From the NCBI GenBank assembly GCA_015060535.1, contig SUYH01000006.1, positions 124,001-188,000 of the forward strand: a stretch of 64,000 nt of DNA. Direction: 5' to 3'. Numbering within the stretch: position 1 is the first letter of the stretch; every line of letters starts with the position of its first letter. Shown one piece after another: positions 18,058 through 26,749 of the stretch. Position numbers and translations under genes: made by a program. The notes under the pieces were generated by a model. It saw nothing but the letters and a program-made list of their open reading frames with translations. It was not told the DNA's origin and made no database searches. This DNA comes from Prevotella sp. (GTDB lineage: Bacteria > Bacteroidota > Bacteroidia > Bacteroidales > Bacteroidaceae).

Positions 18058-18104
18058 CCACTATTACTAATCTGACGAAGTAAACGAAACGAATTATGGA
18101 AGAA
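18058..18104. repeat. Right copy of the duplicated wza/wzz junction
   Basis: ccactattactaatctgacgaagtaa followed by attatggaagaa. In one frame it reads TITNLTK-stop, a relic of the C-terminus TIANLTK of the export protein 1 kb upstream, and then runs into the true start of the Wzz-like gene. This is a footprint of insertion or duplication. Confidence 0.85.
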
Positions 18105-19139
18105 AAGAAAGATATCAAGCCCATTGACTTTGCGAAAATAGCACAAAAGCTATGGCCACATAGAAAAAAATATTTCTACGTAATGCCTGCGACACTAATT
18201 ATAACATACCTATTCATGGTATGCATTCCTCGATACTATAGTTGCACGGTAACACTTGCTCCTGAAGCTAACACACCTGCCATGTCGGGCTCACTCAGTT
18301 CGTTAGCATCGTCATTCGGTTTGGGCAGTTCTTTGGCCAAGATGGCTTCACAGGATGCACTCTATGCAGAAATTTATCCTGACGTGGTGGCATCCAAGAA
18401 GTTTATTGCTGAGTTGATGCCTGTTAATGTGAAAACTAAAGATGGGGCAATTGCCTGTAATTATTATACCTATTTGCGCGACCACCAAAAAGCCCCATGG
18501 TGGCTAGTTATTAAGTCGAAAGTCGGTGAACTCCTAAAGCCGACTCCCAAGGACAGCTATTCCGGCAAAGAAAAGTTATCAATATTTAGTCTCACCAAGC
18601 AACAGGATGAGGTTTTTAGCTCCGTAAAAAGCAAGATAAGATGTCGTTATGACAAAAAGACCGACATAGTATCCATTCGTGTACTTGACCAAGATCCCTT
18701 AGTATGCGCTTTAATTGCCGATGCCACTTGCAGCAAACTTCAAGAATTCATTATTGATTATCGTACCAATAAAACCCGCATAGACTACGAATACTATAAG
18801 AAACTATGTGAAGAGAGCAAGGCTGAATACGACAAGGCACTTGACAAATACGCTTCTAGTGCTGATGCCCATACTAACTCCGTTTTGGAAGTGTATAAAT
18901 CTCGAGTTGAAAGACTGGAAAATGACATGCAAGCCAAGTACAACATTTACACAGCAATCAACAATCAGATGCAGACTGCCAGAGCGAAACTGCAGGAGGC
19001 AACGCCAGCATTCACTATTATAGAAAGTGCTTCAGTCCCCGTGAAACCAGCAGGTCCCAAACGAATGATTATCTCGATTGCCATGATGATTCTTTCGTTC
19101 TTTGTTCTGTCAGGATGGCTGCTAACAAAAAAGAAATAG
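18096..19139 (+). CDS. Wzz-type chain-length determinant protein
   Basis: This 347-residue protein has one transmembrane segment near the N-terminus (about 28-46, YFYVMPATLIITYLFMV) and one at the end (about 325-342). Between them lies a long periplasmic region with coiled-coil-like helices (about 230-300). The proline-rich stretch before the second segment (ASVPVKPAGPKR) is typical of the Wzz/GNVR family. There is no cytoplasmic tyrosine-kinase domain. Such proteins set polymer length together with Wzy and Wza. It begins 38 bp after the inserted cassette; before the insertion it would have followed the export gene directly. Confidence 0.88.
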   Translation: MEEKKDIKPIDFAKIAQKLWPHRKKYFYVMPATLIITYLFMVCIPRYYSCTVTLAPEANTPAMSGSLSSLASSFGLGSSLAKMASQDALYAEIYPDVVASKKFIAELMPVNVKTKDGAIACNYYTYLRDHQKAPWWLVIKSKVGELLKPTPKDSYSGKEKLSIFSLTKQQDEVFSSVKSKIRCRYDKKTDIVSIRVLDQDPLVCALIADATCSKLQEFIIDYRTNKTRIDYEYYKKLCEESKAEYDKALDKYASSADAHTNSVLEVYKSRVERLENDMQAKYNIYTAINNQMQTARAKLQEATPAFTIIESASVPVKPAGPKRMIISIAMMILSFFVLSGWLLTKKK

Positions 19140-19171
19140 CAGACAAATATCCTTAATTTACAAGAAAATAG

Positions 19172-20233
19172 ATGGTTATAGCATTAGTGCTGCTCTTTGT
19201 GACATGTCTCTCACTCTCTTTCTTTGAAGAAAAGTTCAAAGAAAGAGACAAGAAGATAATATATATTTTTCTTGGAGTATTGATGATTCTGATTGCAGGT
19301 TTGCGCGAGGTAGGTTCTACCCCCGACACCGAAGCATACGAGGACATGTACTATGGTAAATATTTCATTACAGAGATATTAACAGAACCAACCTTTTTAT
19401 GGATTTCTGCACTGCTAAAGTCGCTATCACTAAGCGTCGGAGCCCTATTCATGACATATGCCATCATTTCAATACCATTACATTTGTCTGTATTGTGGCG
19501 AATGTCAAGTATCCCCCTCTTGACTCTTACCATATACATTTCCTACTACTACATGATGCACGACATGGTTCAGATTCGTGCCGCTATAGCCTCTGGACTG
19601 TTCCTATGGGCCATATATTTCTACGTTGAAAAGCACAAGATGTATGCGTTGGGGTGTATACTAGTAGGAATTCTGTTCCACTACTCGGCAGCAACCGGTT
19701 TGATATTATTCTTGCTGAGAGAGGAAATTCCACACTGGCAAAAACACGTACTCTATGCCATTGTACCTATTGGCCTTGTCGCCTATTTCACAGATCTTGA
19801 CATATCCTATCTTGTGCCAGAAGAATTAGGAGGCGCGAAACTAATGGCATACCGTGAGTTGAAGGAAAAAGGACTAGAGAACGACCAAGCAGGATGGGCT
19901 TTAGAAGTGAACATTCTTATCTGGATGAATATTGTGCTATACTATGCCAGCATCTATTATCAAGATTTTCTAACCAAGCACTGCAAGTATGTGCCCATTG
20001 CCATCAAAGTTCAAGCTGTAGGTTTCTGTTGTCTGTTCTTCCTGAAAGGTGTCAGCAAAATTCTGGGCAATCGCCTGAACGATTATTTCTCTGTGGCTTC
20101 AATCATTTTATGGACAGCATCCGTCTTTGCCTTTTACCCAACATTGTTGGGCAAAGTTATCAACAATGTTATCTCTTCCATACGATTCGTGACCAGTATG
20201 CTTGCATATGCATTATCACTACTTTTCTTGTAA
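19172..20233 (+). CDS. EpsG/Wzy-like polysaccharide polymerase
   Basis: This 353-residue integral membrane protein has about nine or ten hydrophobic segments. The early motif LIAGLREVGSTPDTEAYEDMY is the EpsG-family signature, an (R)xxxxGTDT-like loop followed by acidic and aromatic residues. EpsG/Wzy proteins join repeat units on the lipid carrier at the periplasmic side. The gene stands between the chain-length protein and the flippase, the usual place for the polymerase. Codon and base use is richer in A and T than in the sus genes, as is common for polymerase and flippase genes of variable surface-sugar loci. Confidence 0.82.
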   Translation: MVIALVLLFVTCLSLSFFEEKFKERDKKIIYIFLGVLMILIAGLREVGSTPDTEAYEDMYYGKYFITEILTEPTFLWISALLKSLSLSVGALFMTYAIISIPLHLSVLWRMSSIPLLTLTIYISYYYMMHDMVQIRAAIASGLFLWAIYFYVEKHKMYALGCILVGILFHYSAATGLILFLLREEIPHWQKHVLYAIVPIGLVAYFTDLDISYLVPEELGGAKLMAYRELKEKGLENDQAGWALEVNILIWMNIVLYYASIYYQDFLTKHCKYVPIAIKVQAVGFCCLFFLKGVSKILGNRLNDYFSVASIILWTASVFAFYPTLLGKVINNVISSIRFVTSMLAYALSLLFL

Positions 20234-20242
20234 ATAACACAT

Positions 20243-21667
20243 ATGAGTCTGAAGCAAAATTTCATATACAGCAGCATTCTTACGGTATCTACATACCTTT
20301 TTCCATTATTGGTATATCCCTATGTATCACGTATTCTAGGAGTCTCTAATATTGGTATCGTCAATTTCATTGATAATCTTATCAATTATTTTGTACTCAT
20401 TTCTATGATGGGTATCACCACTGTTGGTGTCAGGGAAATCGCTGCAGCCAGGAGCGACAAGGAAAAACTGTCAAGGACGTTCATGTCGCTGTTTGCCTTA
20501 ACTGCTATTACAACACTCATAGCCATAGCAGCATTATGGATAGCCATGTATGCCGTCCCCACCTTATTTCCTTTCAGAGACATGCTCTATATAGGAGTAG
20601 CAAAATTACTGTTCAATCTATTCTTGTTAGAATGGTTTTTCATGGGCATGGAGGAATTCAAATATATCACCAAGCGTTCCATTATAGTAAAATGTGGCTA
20701 TGTGCTATGCGTATTCCTCTTAGTCAAAGATTCTTCAGACTATAAGATTTACTATTTCTTGATAGTTGCCATGCTTGCTGTTAACGCCGTCATCAATGTC
20801 ATCTATAGCAGAAAGTATGTACATTTTTCCCTACAATTTATTACCATTCGGCCCTTTGTCAAGACTTTTCTGCTGATGGGTGTTTACGTACTGCTTGCCA
20901 ATGTTTACCAGTCGCTTAATCCTGTATGGCTCGGGTTTGTCACCAATACTGATGAGGTGGGCTATTTCACGACAGCCACAAAACTGCACACCATCATTAT
21001 GGCTGTACTTATATCCTTCACAAACATATTGTTCCCCCGTGTTTCAAACCTTCTTTCAGAAGGCAAAAAGGAGGAATTTTGGAAAAAGATAAACATCTCG
21101 TTCGATGCAATTCTCCTGTTCACTTTTCCAACAATTATCTTTGTCTTGGTAGCGGGGCCAGCCTTGCTTAACTTAATAGTCGGCGATGGTTTTGAGGGGT
21201 CCTACCTTCCATTAAGGATTATTACGCCACTTGTTCTAATCATCGGCATAGAACAAATCGTTGTAATTCAAATTCTCATGGCAATGCATCAAGACAACAC
21301 AGTATTGCGAAACTCATTCATCGGCGCGTCAGTAGCTTTGTTTTTCAACATCATCTTAACTGCCGATTTAGGAGCTGTTGGCTCAGCCATTGTATGGGTC
21401 ATTGCCGAAGTAACAATCCTAAGCATCACTATGATTGACATCTATAAAAAATACAATTACACATTGCCATATAAAAGGCTAGCGGTCTATTGCATCTCAT
21501 ATACGCCACTGCTTATCATCTCAATCATTGTATATAACAACATGAACAATGGCTTTGCTGCTCTTAGCTCTGTAGCAATCCTCACAGTGGCATATTCTGT
21601 CCTGAACGAGACACTTATCCTTAAAAACCAGGTAACACAGCAACTTCTTAAATCGCTGCATCTATGA
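20243..21667 (+). CDS. Wzx-type oligosaccharide flippase
   Basis: This 474-residue membrane protein has about twelve to fourteen hydrophobic segments. It begins with the polysaccharide-flippase pattern FIYSSILTVSTYLFPLLVYPYVSRILGV and contains the loop EWFFMGMEEFKYITKRS, both typical of RfbX/Wzx proteins of the MOP superfamily. It would move lipid-linked repeat units across the inner membrane. The gene starts 9 bp after the polymerase and overlaps the next glycosyltransferase gene by ATGA, so these genes form one transcription unit. Confidence 0.9.
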   Translation: MSLKQNFIYSSILTVSTYLFPLLVYPYVSRILGVSNIGIVNFIDNLINYFVLISMMGITTVGVREIAAARSDKEKLSRTFMSLFALTAITTLIAIAALWIAMYAVPTLFPFRDMLYIGVAKLLFNLFLLEWFFMGMEEFKYITKRSIIVKCGYVLCVFLLVKDSSDYKIYYFLIVAMLAVNAVINVIYSRKYVHFSLQFITIRPFVKTFLLMGVYVLLANVYQSLNPVWLGFVTNTDEVGYFTTATKLHTIIMAVLISFTNILFPRVSNLLSEGKKEEFWKKINISFDAILLFTFPTIIFVLVAGPALLNLIVGDGFEGSYLPLRIITPLVLIIGIEQIVVIQILMAMHQDNTVLRNSFIGASVALFFNIILTADLGAVGSAIVWVIAEVTILSITMIDIYKKYNYTLPYKRLAVYCISYTPLLIISIIVYNNMNNGFAALSSVAILTVAYSVLNETLILKNQVTQQLLKSLHL

Positions 21668-22614
21668 AATTTTCTATCACAATACCGGCATATAAGTCAC
21701 AATTTTTGAACGAGGCAATCAGAAGCGTCATCGCCCAGACCTTCGGTGACTGGGAACTGATTATTGTTGACGACTGTTCGCCTGAGCATCTGCGAGCTAT
21801 TGCAGAACCATATCTATATGACTCCCGCATACACTACTATCGTAATGAGAAGAATTGCGGTGCTGTAAATGTAGTAGACAACTGGAACACCTGTTTGTCT
21901 TATACAGCAGGCGACTATGTGATTTGCATGGGCGATGACGACCTACTACTGCCATGCTGTTTAGAAGAGTATAAAAAATTGATTGACAAATATCCTTCGC
22001 TTAACGTCTACCATGCTCGGACACAAATCATCGACGATAAAGGAAGTATTATCAATCTGCAGGGGCCACGTCCTGAATGGGAATCAGTATTATCACTAAT
22101 ATGGAACAGGTGGGACAACCGGCATAGGCAGTTTCTTGGTGATTTCTGTTACCGTACAGACTATCTGAAAGCAGCTGGAGGCTATTACAAACAGCCATTA
22201 GCATGGGGCTCCGACGATATCACAGCGGCACTTGCAGCCAAAGGCAATGGAATTGCCAACAGCCAATGTTTCTGCTTTCAATATAGGGAAAATGCGATGA
22301 CAATCTCTAAATCGTCTCGCAATGCTCATCTCAAAGTTGAAGCAACTCTCGCCCACTACTGCTGGTTTACTAACTTCATAAAAGAATTATCAATAGGCGA
22401 TTCCACATCCAATGATCAGTTCTATAAGCAAACAATAGAAACGCCACGTCGTAAATTCTTTATCTCAATTATTGGTATTTATTGCAGCGAAAGTATGCGA
22501 GCCAACCCTATGAAGTTGTTTCGTTACCGTAAGCTACTAAAAAACATGCAAATACCAACGGTACATTTCGTCAAGTGGTATCTGGAATCTTTCTACTATC
22601 TATTCGTAAAATAA
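21664..22614 (+). CDS. Glycosyltransferase family 2
   Basis: This 316-residue GT-A protein has the family 2 start FSITIPAYKSQFLNEAIRSV, the nucleotide-binding stretch WELIIVDDCSPE, and the metal-binding DxD as GDDDLLLP near residue 97. Later WGSDDI corresponds to the acceptor-side acidic motif. It overlaps the flippase by 4 nt. It would add one sugar of the repeat unit at the cytoplasmic face. Donor and acceptor cannot be derived from sequence alone. Confidence 0.88.
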   Translation: MKFSITIPAYKSQFLNEAIRSVIAQTFGDWELIIVDDCSPEHLRAIAEPYLYDSRIHYYRNEKNCGAVNVVDNWNTCLSYTAGDYVICMGDDDLLLPCCLEEYKKLIDKYPSLNVYHARTQIIDDKGSIINLQGPRPEWESVLSLIWNRWDNRHRQFLGDFCYRTDYLKAAGGYYKQPLAWGSDDITAALAAKGNGIANSQCFCFQYRENAMTISKSSRNAHLKVEATLAHYCWFTNFIKELSIGDSTSNDQFYKQTIETPRRKFFISIIGIYCSESMRANPMKLFRYRKLLKNMQIPTVHFVKWYLESFYYLFVK

Positions 22615-22622
22615 AAACGCCC

Positions 22623-23846
22623 ATGAACATCCTACTACTTACCCCATACCTGCCCTATCCGCTAAACTCCGGTGGTGCCCAAGCCGTTTTCAACATGATC
22701 GACCAACTGCGCCATCAGCACCACTACACAATAGTTATTAGTCAGGGCAGTGGCTACAATCCACACAACATACAAGCACTGCAGGAGATGTGGCCTGAGG
22801 TTGACATCATATACTATCCACTCTGGCGGCAAATACTCTATCTCCCATTTGTCTATGAGCGCTCTCGCCGCGTACTGCTCAAGAAGTTGGTTCCTAATAG
22901 CCGACGACTCATCATCGAGACAGCCACACGTCCCTACGGAGAGTGGTTCTCACCACATCATGTTCGTTTCATAAGCCAACTCATCGAAACACGCCATATC
23001 GGACTTGTACAGGTAGAGTTCTACGAATGCCTGCCTTGGAGCAATCACCTGCCACGCACTGTCAAAAAAATATTCATCCACCATGAACTGGGCTTCGTGC
23101 GCAAGCAACGCCTGCTGAAGGCTCTCACACTAAGTGCTAAAGAGCAACAGCTATTAGAAAAGTCGAAGCAAGCGGAACTAGCCGATCTTGCACTATACGA
23201 TGCCGTCATCACCGTCACACAGCACGACAAGGAGGTGCTTGAAGGAGAGGGACTGGTTACTCCCATATATGTCTCTACATTAGCCATCCAAACACCTTCC
23301 TACCCCTACCAGCCACAGTCTAACAGGCTTGTTTTTGTCGGCAGTGCAGGCCATCAGCCCAACAAGGAGGGCATCGACTGGTTTATCGACAAGGTAGCTC
23401 CATTACTAAAGAAACAGCAACTGACACTTGACATCATCGGCAATTATTGGCCTGACACATATACTGATTGTCAGGATATTAAAGTCAATCTAAAGGGCTT
23501 TGTTGAGAATCTACCAGACGTAGCTTTGGGCTGCATTATGATTGTACCCATACTCAGCGGCAGCGGCATGCGCATGAAGATATTGGAGGCCGCTGCCATG
23601 AGTCTGCCCATCGTCACGACCACCGTGGGTGTAGAGGGTATAGATCTTGTTGACGGTGAGTCGTGCTTGATAGCCGACACACCTGATGACTTTGCCAACG
23701 CTATCCTCCGCCTAGAGCACGACACAGCCCTATGTAGAGGCTTAGGCGAACAGGCCAACCGAGTATTCCGGGCAAAATACCATCCCTCTGTGCTGGCTAA
23801 GGCCAGAAACGAGATATATTCCACCATTATTCAGTCAAAACCATGA
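22623..23846 (+). CDS. Glycosyltransferase family 4-like (GT-B)
   Basis: The start at 22623 (MNILLLTPYLPYPLNSGGA) is preferred over the ORF-track start, which reads back into the previous gene. The 407-residue protein has a GT-B fold. The N-terminal domain carries the glycine-rich acceptor loop (PLNSGGAQAVF). The C-terminal donor domain starts near LVFVGSAGHQPNKEGIDW and has the family motif VPILSGSGMRMKILEAAAM, containing the E of the EX7E element. Such proteins often add mannose, glucose or related sugars with retention. The gene overlaps the next glycosyltransferase by 4 nt. Confidence 0.87.
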   Translation: MNILLLTPYLPYPLNSGGAQAVFNMIDQLRHQHHYTIVISQGSGYNPHNIQALQEMWPEVDIIYYPLWRQILYLPFVYERSRRVLLKKLVPNSRRLIIETATRPYGEWFSPHHVRFISQLIETRHIGLVQVEFYECLPWSNHLPRTVKKIFIHHELGFVRKQRLLKALTLSAKEQQLLEKSKQAELADLALYDAVITVTQHDKEVLEGEGLVTPIYVSTLAIQTPSYPYQPQSNRLVFVGSAGHQPNKEGIDWFIDKVAPLLKKQQLTLDIIGNYWPDTYTDCQDIKVNLKGFVENLPDVALGCIMIVPILSGSGMRMKILEAAAMSLPIVTTTVGVEGIDLVDGESCLIADTPDDFANAILRLEHDTALCRGLGEQANRVFRAKYHPSVLAKARNEIYSTIIQSKP

Positions 23847-24616
23847 CCGATTTCAGCATTGTCATACCTGCCTACAACAGTCTGCCACTGCTGCAACGAG
23901 CTCTCGGCTCCGTCTGCCAACAGCAAGAAGTTAGCTATCAAGTCATCATCACCGACGACTCGACCACCGATGATATCAGGCAATATATTCATAGTCTGGA
24001 CAATCCGCATGTCAAATATTATCATCACACCCAAAGACTTGGAGCAATCAGTAATTGGAACCATGGTCTTGAGATAGCTTCGAGCGGACAATATATCATA
24101 CTAATGCATCACGACGAGGCAATGAACGGTGCAAACCATCTTGCAAAAATCAAACGTGACATGGAACAAAAGCAGTGTGACATCGTTGTGACAAACATCG
24201 AAGTACACATCAACGGTAATGTCAAGTCCACGCATTTCACGACGTGGATAAAACGATACGCTTTACGTCACCCCTCGCTACTATTCCTCATCAATACTAT
24301 CGGCCCATGTGCTTGTTTTGCCTTTCGCAAAGAACAGCTACAGCCGTTCTGCGAAGAGCTCCACTGGTTAGTGGATGTAGAGTGGTACTACCGCATGCTG
24401 AAAGGGAAGCGTGCTTACTACGACAAATCAATCGTTACCCATTCTATTCACGGCCATCAGGAACAAATTACTCAAAACATTGATATTGCGAACTATTTCG
24501 AAACAGACAGGCAAACGATAACACGACTTCATAACGGCAACAGAACTATCCGACGGATGCTATGGTTCAATAAGATACTGATTATCAACACAAAAAAACT
24601 GTTTAGAAAGATATGA
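23843..24616 (+). CDS. Glycosyltransferase family 2
   Basis: This 257-residue GT-A enzyme begins FSIVIPAYNSLPLLQRALGS and has VIITDDSTTDDI for nucleotide binding. The DxD equivalent is ILMHHDEAMNG, where HHDE replaces a typical DxD, a mild divergence. The region LHWLVDVEWYYRML supplies the later acidic residues. The gene overlaps both neighbours by 4 nt (ATGA), so it is tightly coupled with the GT4 and fucosyltransferase genes. It would add one sugar to the repeat unit; specificity is unknown. Confidence 0.85.
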   Translation: MTDFSIVIPAYNSLPLLQRALGSVCQQQEVSYQVIITDDSTTDDIRQYIHSLDNPHVKYYHHTQRLGAISNWNHGLEIASSGQYIILMHHDEAMNGANHLAKIKRDMEQKQCDIVVTNIEVHINGNVKSTHFTTWIKRYALRHPSLLFLINTIGPCACFAFRKEQLQPFCEELHWLVDVEWYYRMLKGKRAYYDKSIVTHSIHGHQEQITQNIDIANYFETDRQTITRLHNGNRTIRRMLWFNKILIINTKKLFRKI

Positions 24617-25485
24617 GAATCGTAAACGTTTTAGGAGGATTGGGCAATCAGATGTTTCAGTATGCGCTATACGTCTCACTAAAGCAAAAGTTCCCTAAAG
24701 AAAGAGTCCTCGTCGACCTCCATTGCTTCAATGGCTATCACAAACATAGAGGAATAGAGATAGACAAGGTGTTCAATATCTCTTTCGAGCAAGCTACACT
24801 ACGAGAAACAGCACATTTGGCCTATCCTTACCCTAACTTCCAAGCGTGGCGGATAGGCAGTCGCCTACTCCCCATTAGACGAACAATGCTTAAGGAAAAA
24901 CCAAACTTTACCTATGAGCCAACAGCAACGACACGAACCATCGACACCTACTATGACGGTTATTGGCAGCACGAAGAATACTTCATGGACATACGTCCTG
25001 AAATTCTGAAAACATTCACCTTTCCATCCTTCATCGACAACAGAAACAGACATATTGCAGATATAGCCTCGACCTCCAACAGTTGTTCTATACACATCCG
25101 AAGAGGTGATTATCTGACTGATCCACTTCGGAAAGGAACCACAGGCGATGACTTTGCGCTGAAAGCTATCAATGAGATGCAGCAAAGACAACATCCCAAC
25201 AGGTGGTTTGTTTTCTCTGATGACATCAACTGGTGTCGTCTGCATCTTTCGAGATTGTTAGGAAACAATAATACTCATTACATCGACTGGAATACAGGCA
25301 ACAACAGCATCCACGACATGCATCTGATGTCGCTCTGTAGGCATAATATCATTGCAAACTCTTCATTCTCATGGTGGGGAGCATGGCTCAGCCAGAATGA
25401 CAATAAATGTGTGATTGCTCCTGCCGTATGGATGAACATGAAAGACGTGGCTTCGCCCGTTCCGCACCATTGGATTAAATTGTAA
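24613..25485 (+). CDS. Alpha-1,2-fucosyltransferase (GT11)
   Basis: This 290-residue protein begins MRIVNVLGGLGNQMFQYA, the GT11 start. The donor-binding motif HIRRGDYL is near residue 160 and the third conserved block IANSSFSWWGAWL near residue 250. GT11 enzymes transfer fucose from GDP-fucose in alpha-1,2 linkage, usually to galactose. The polymer made here therefore probably contains fucose, as in surface sugars that mimic host H-type antigens (inference). No GDP-fucose synthesis genes (gmd, fcl or fkp) are in the window, so the donor must come from elsewhere. Confidence 0.92.
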   Translation: MRIVNVLGGLGNQMFQYALYVSLKQKFPKERVLVDLHCFNGYHKHRGIEIDKVFNISFEQATLRETAHLAYPYPNFQAWRIGSRLLPIRRTMLKEKPNFTYEPTATTRTIDTYYDGYWQHEEYFMDIRPEILKTFTFPSFIDNRNRHIADIASTSNSCSIHIRRGDYLTDPLRKGTTGDDFALKAINEMQQRQHPNRWFVFSDDINWCRLHLSRLLGNNNTHYIDWNTGNNSIHDMHLMSLCRHNIIANSSFSWWGAWLSQNDNKCVIAPAVWMNMKDVASPVPHHWIKL

Positions 25486-25498
25486 TTTAAATAGAAGT

Positions 25499-26701
25499 AT
25501 GATTCGGGTTTGCTTCATAGCTTTACTGCTCTTCAATTACATGCAACCAACATCGCTGGCCAACGAAGACGAAATGCCAATCATTGCCTATATGGGCGTG
25601 CCTGATTGGCGAACCAGCGAAGAGGACTTTCGCACACTCAGTGAATGCGGATTTAATGTTAGTTTATACCCCTATGCATCACTTGATCTCATGGTTCAAG
25701 CATGCCGATATGCCGATAAATATGGTGTTAAGATATTAGGACGATGCCCTGAAATGCGGAATTCTCCTACCAAAACAGCCAACACGCTAAAAAAAGAAAA
25801 AGGTTTTTTTGGTTATATCATACAAGACGAGCCTACTGTCCCAGAGATACGTGAGCGACAGAAGGATATTCTCAAGCTCAAACGCATTGACAGCACACAT
25901 TGCTTCTATATCAATCTTCAGCCTTATTACCATGAAGAATGGGTAAAGCCCAGCATGAAGGCTAAATCCTACCCTGAGTACCTAAAAGCAGCATCGGCAG
26001 CTTCAACACAGCAAATATCATTCGACTTCTATCCTATTACGACTAAGGGAATCAGAGGAACTTGGTATCACAATCTCGAGATGGTGAGGAATGAGAGCCA
26101 GATATCAGGCAAGCCATTTTGGGGCTTCGTGCTCTCTGTTCCCCACGATGTTCCATTCACACCCGATACCTTCTACCCCACCCCCACGTTAGGCTCACTG
26201 CGATTGCAAATTTACTCAAATCTTGCTTACGGTGCCCAAGCCATACAATACTTCACTTATTGGAATCCTGGAGAAAGTGAAGGTTTCCACTACCACGATG
26301 CTCCTATCAGTCGCGACGGTAAGAGGAACGACACCTACTTTCTCGTACAGCAGATGAACAAAGAACTTCGTCAGGTTGCCCCACTCTTCTATGGTGCAAA
26401 CATCACAGAAGTCCACCACCTTGTATCTATCCCTCAGGGAACCTCTAAACAGATGTCAACGCCCACCAACATTCGCTCGCTAAAAATCGTTGGACGTCAA
26501 GGAGCTATCATATCACAATTCAATAAGGATGGGCACTCTTATATGGCCATTGTCAACAAGAGTCATGAGAGAAAAATAAAAGTATCCATCAAACTACAAA
26601 ACAACACTCCACGTCAGATTAGCAAAGATTTGAAGGAGCAATCCATCAAATCAACATATATCGTTGCAGCGGGCGATATTCTCATTTTTAAACTGAAATA
26701 G
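25499..26701 (+). CDS. Secreted TIM-barrel hydrolase-like protein in the polysaccharide cluster
   Basis: This 400-residue protein has a signal peptide (ends near PTSLAN) and no membrane anchor. The sequence PIIAYMGVPDWRTSEEDFRTLSECGFNVS looks like the first strands of a (beta/alpha)8 barrel of the glycoside hydrolase clan GH-A type. GYIIQDEPTVPEI (about residue 120) resembles the acid/base strand, in which DEP takes the place of the usual NEP. No family could be named. A small beta domain seems to follow from about residue 310. By position between the fucosyltransferase and another glycosyltransferase, it may trim or release the exported polymer in the periplasm or outside (inference). Confidence 0.6.
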   Translation: MIRVCFIALLLFNYMQPTSLANEDEMPIIAYMGVPDWRTSEEDFRTLSECGFNVSLYPYASLDLMVQACRYADKYGVKILGRCPEMRNSPTKTANTLKKEKGFFGYIIQDEPTVPEIRERQKDILKLKRIDSTHCFYINLQPYYHEEWVKPSMKAKSYPEYLKAASAASTQQISFDFYPITTKGIRGTWYHNLEMVRNESQISGKPFWGFVLSVPHDVPFTPDTFYPTPTLGSLRLQIYSNLAYGAQAIQYFTYWNPGESEGFHYHDAPISRDGKRNDTYFLVQQMNKELRQVAPLFYGANITEVHHLVSIPQGTSKQMSTPTNIRSLKIVGRQGAIISQFNKDGHSYMAIVNKSHERKIKVSIKLQNNTPRQISKDLKEQSIKSTYIVAAGDILIFKLK

Positions 26702-26712
26702 TGAGCTAATAA

Positions 26713-26744
26713 TTTGCCCATCTCTAAACTTATTATTACCTTTG
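26713..26744 (+). promoter_or_regulatory. Promoter directly before a glycosyltransferase start codon
   Basis: TTTG (26713-26716), exactly 20 nt, then TACCTTTG (26737-26744) is a full match to the Bacteroidetes promoter form. Only 5 nt separate it from the ATG at 26750, so the transcript would be leaderless or nearly so. It makes the longer ORF-track start at 26714 unlikely. Confidence 0.7.
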
Positions 26745-26749
26745 CAGTT

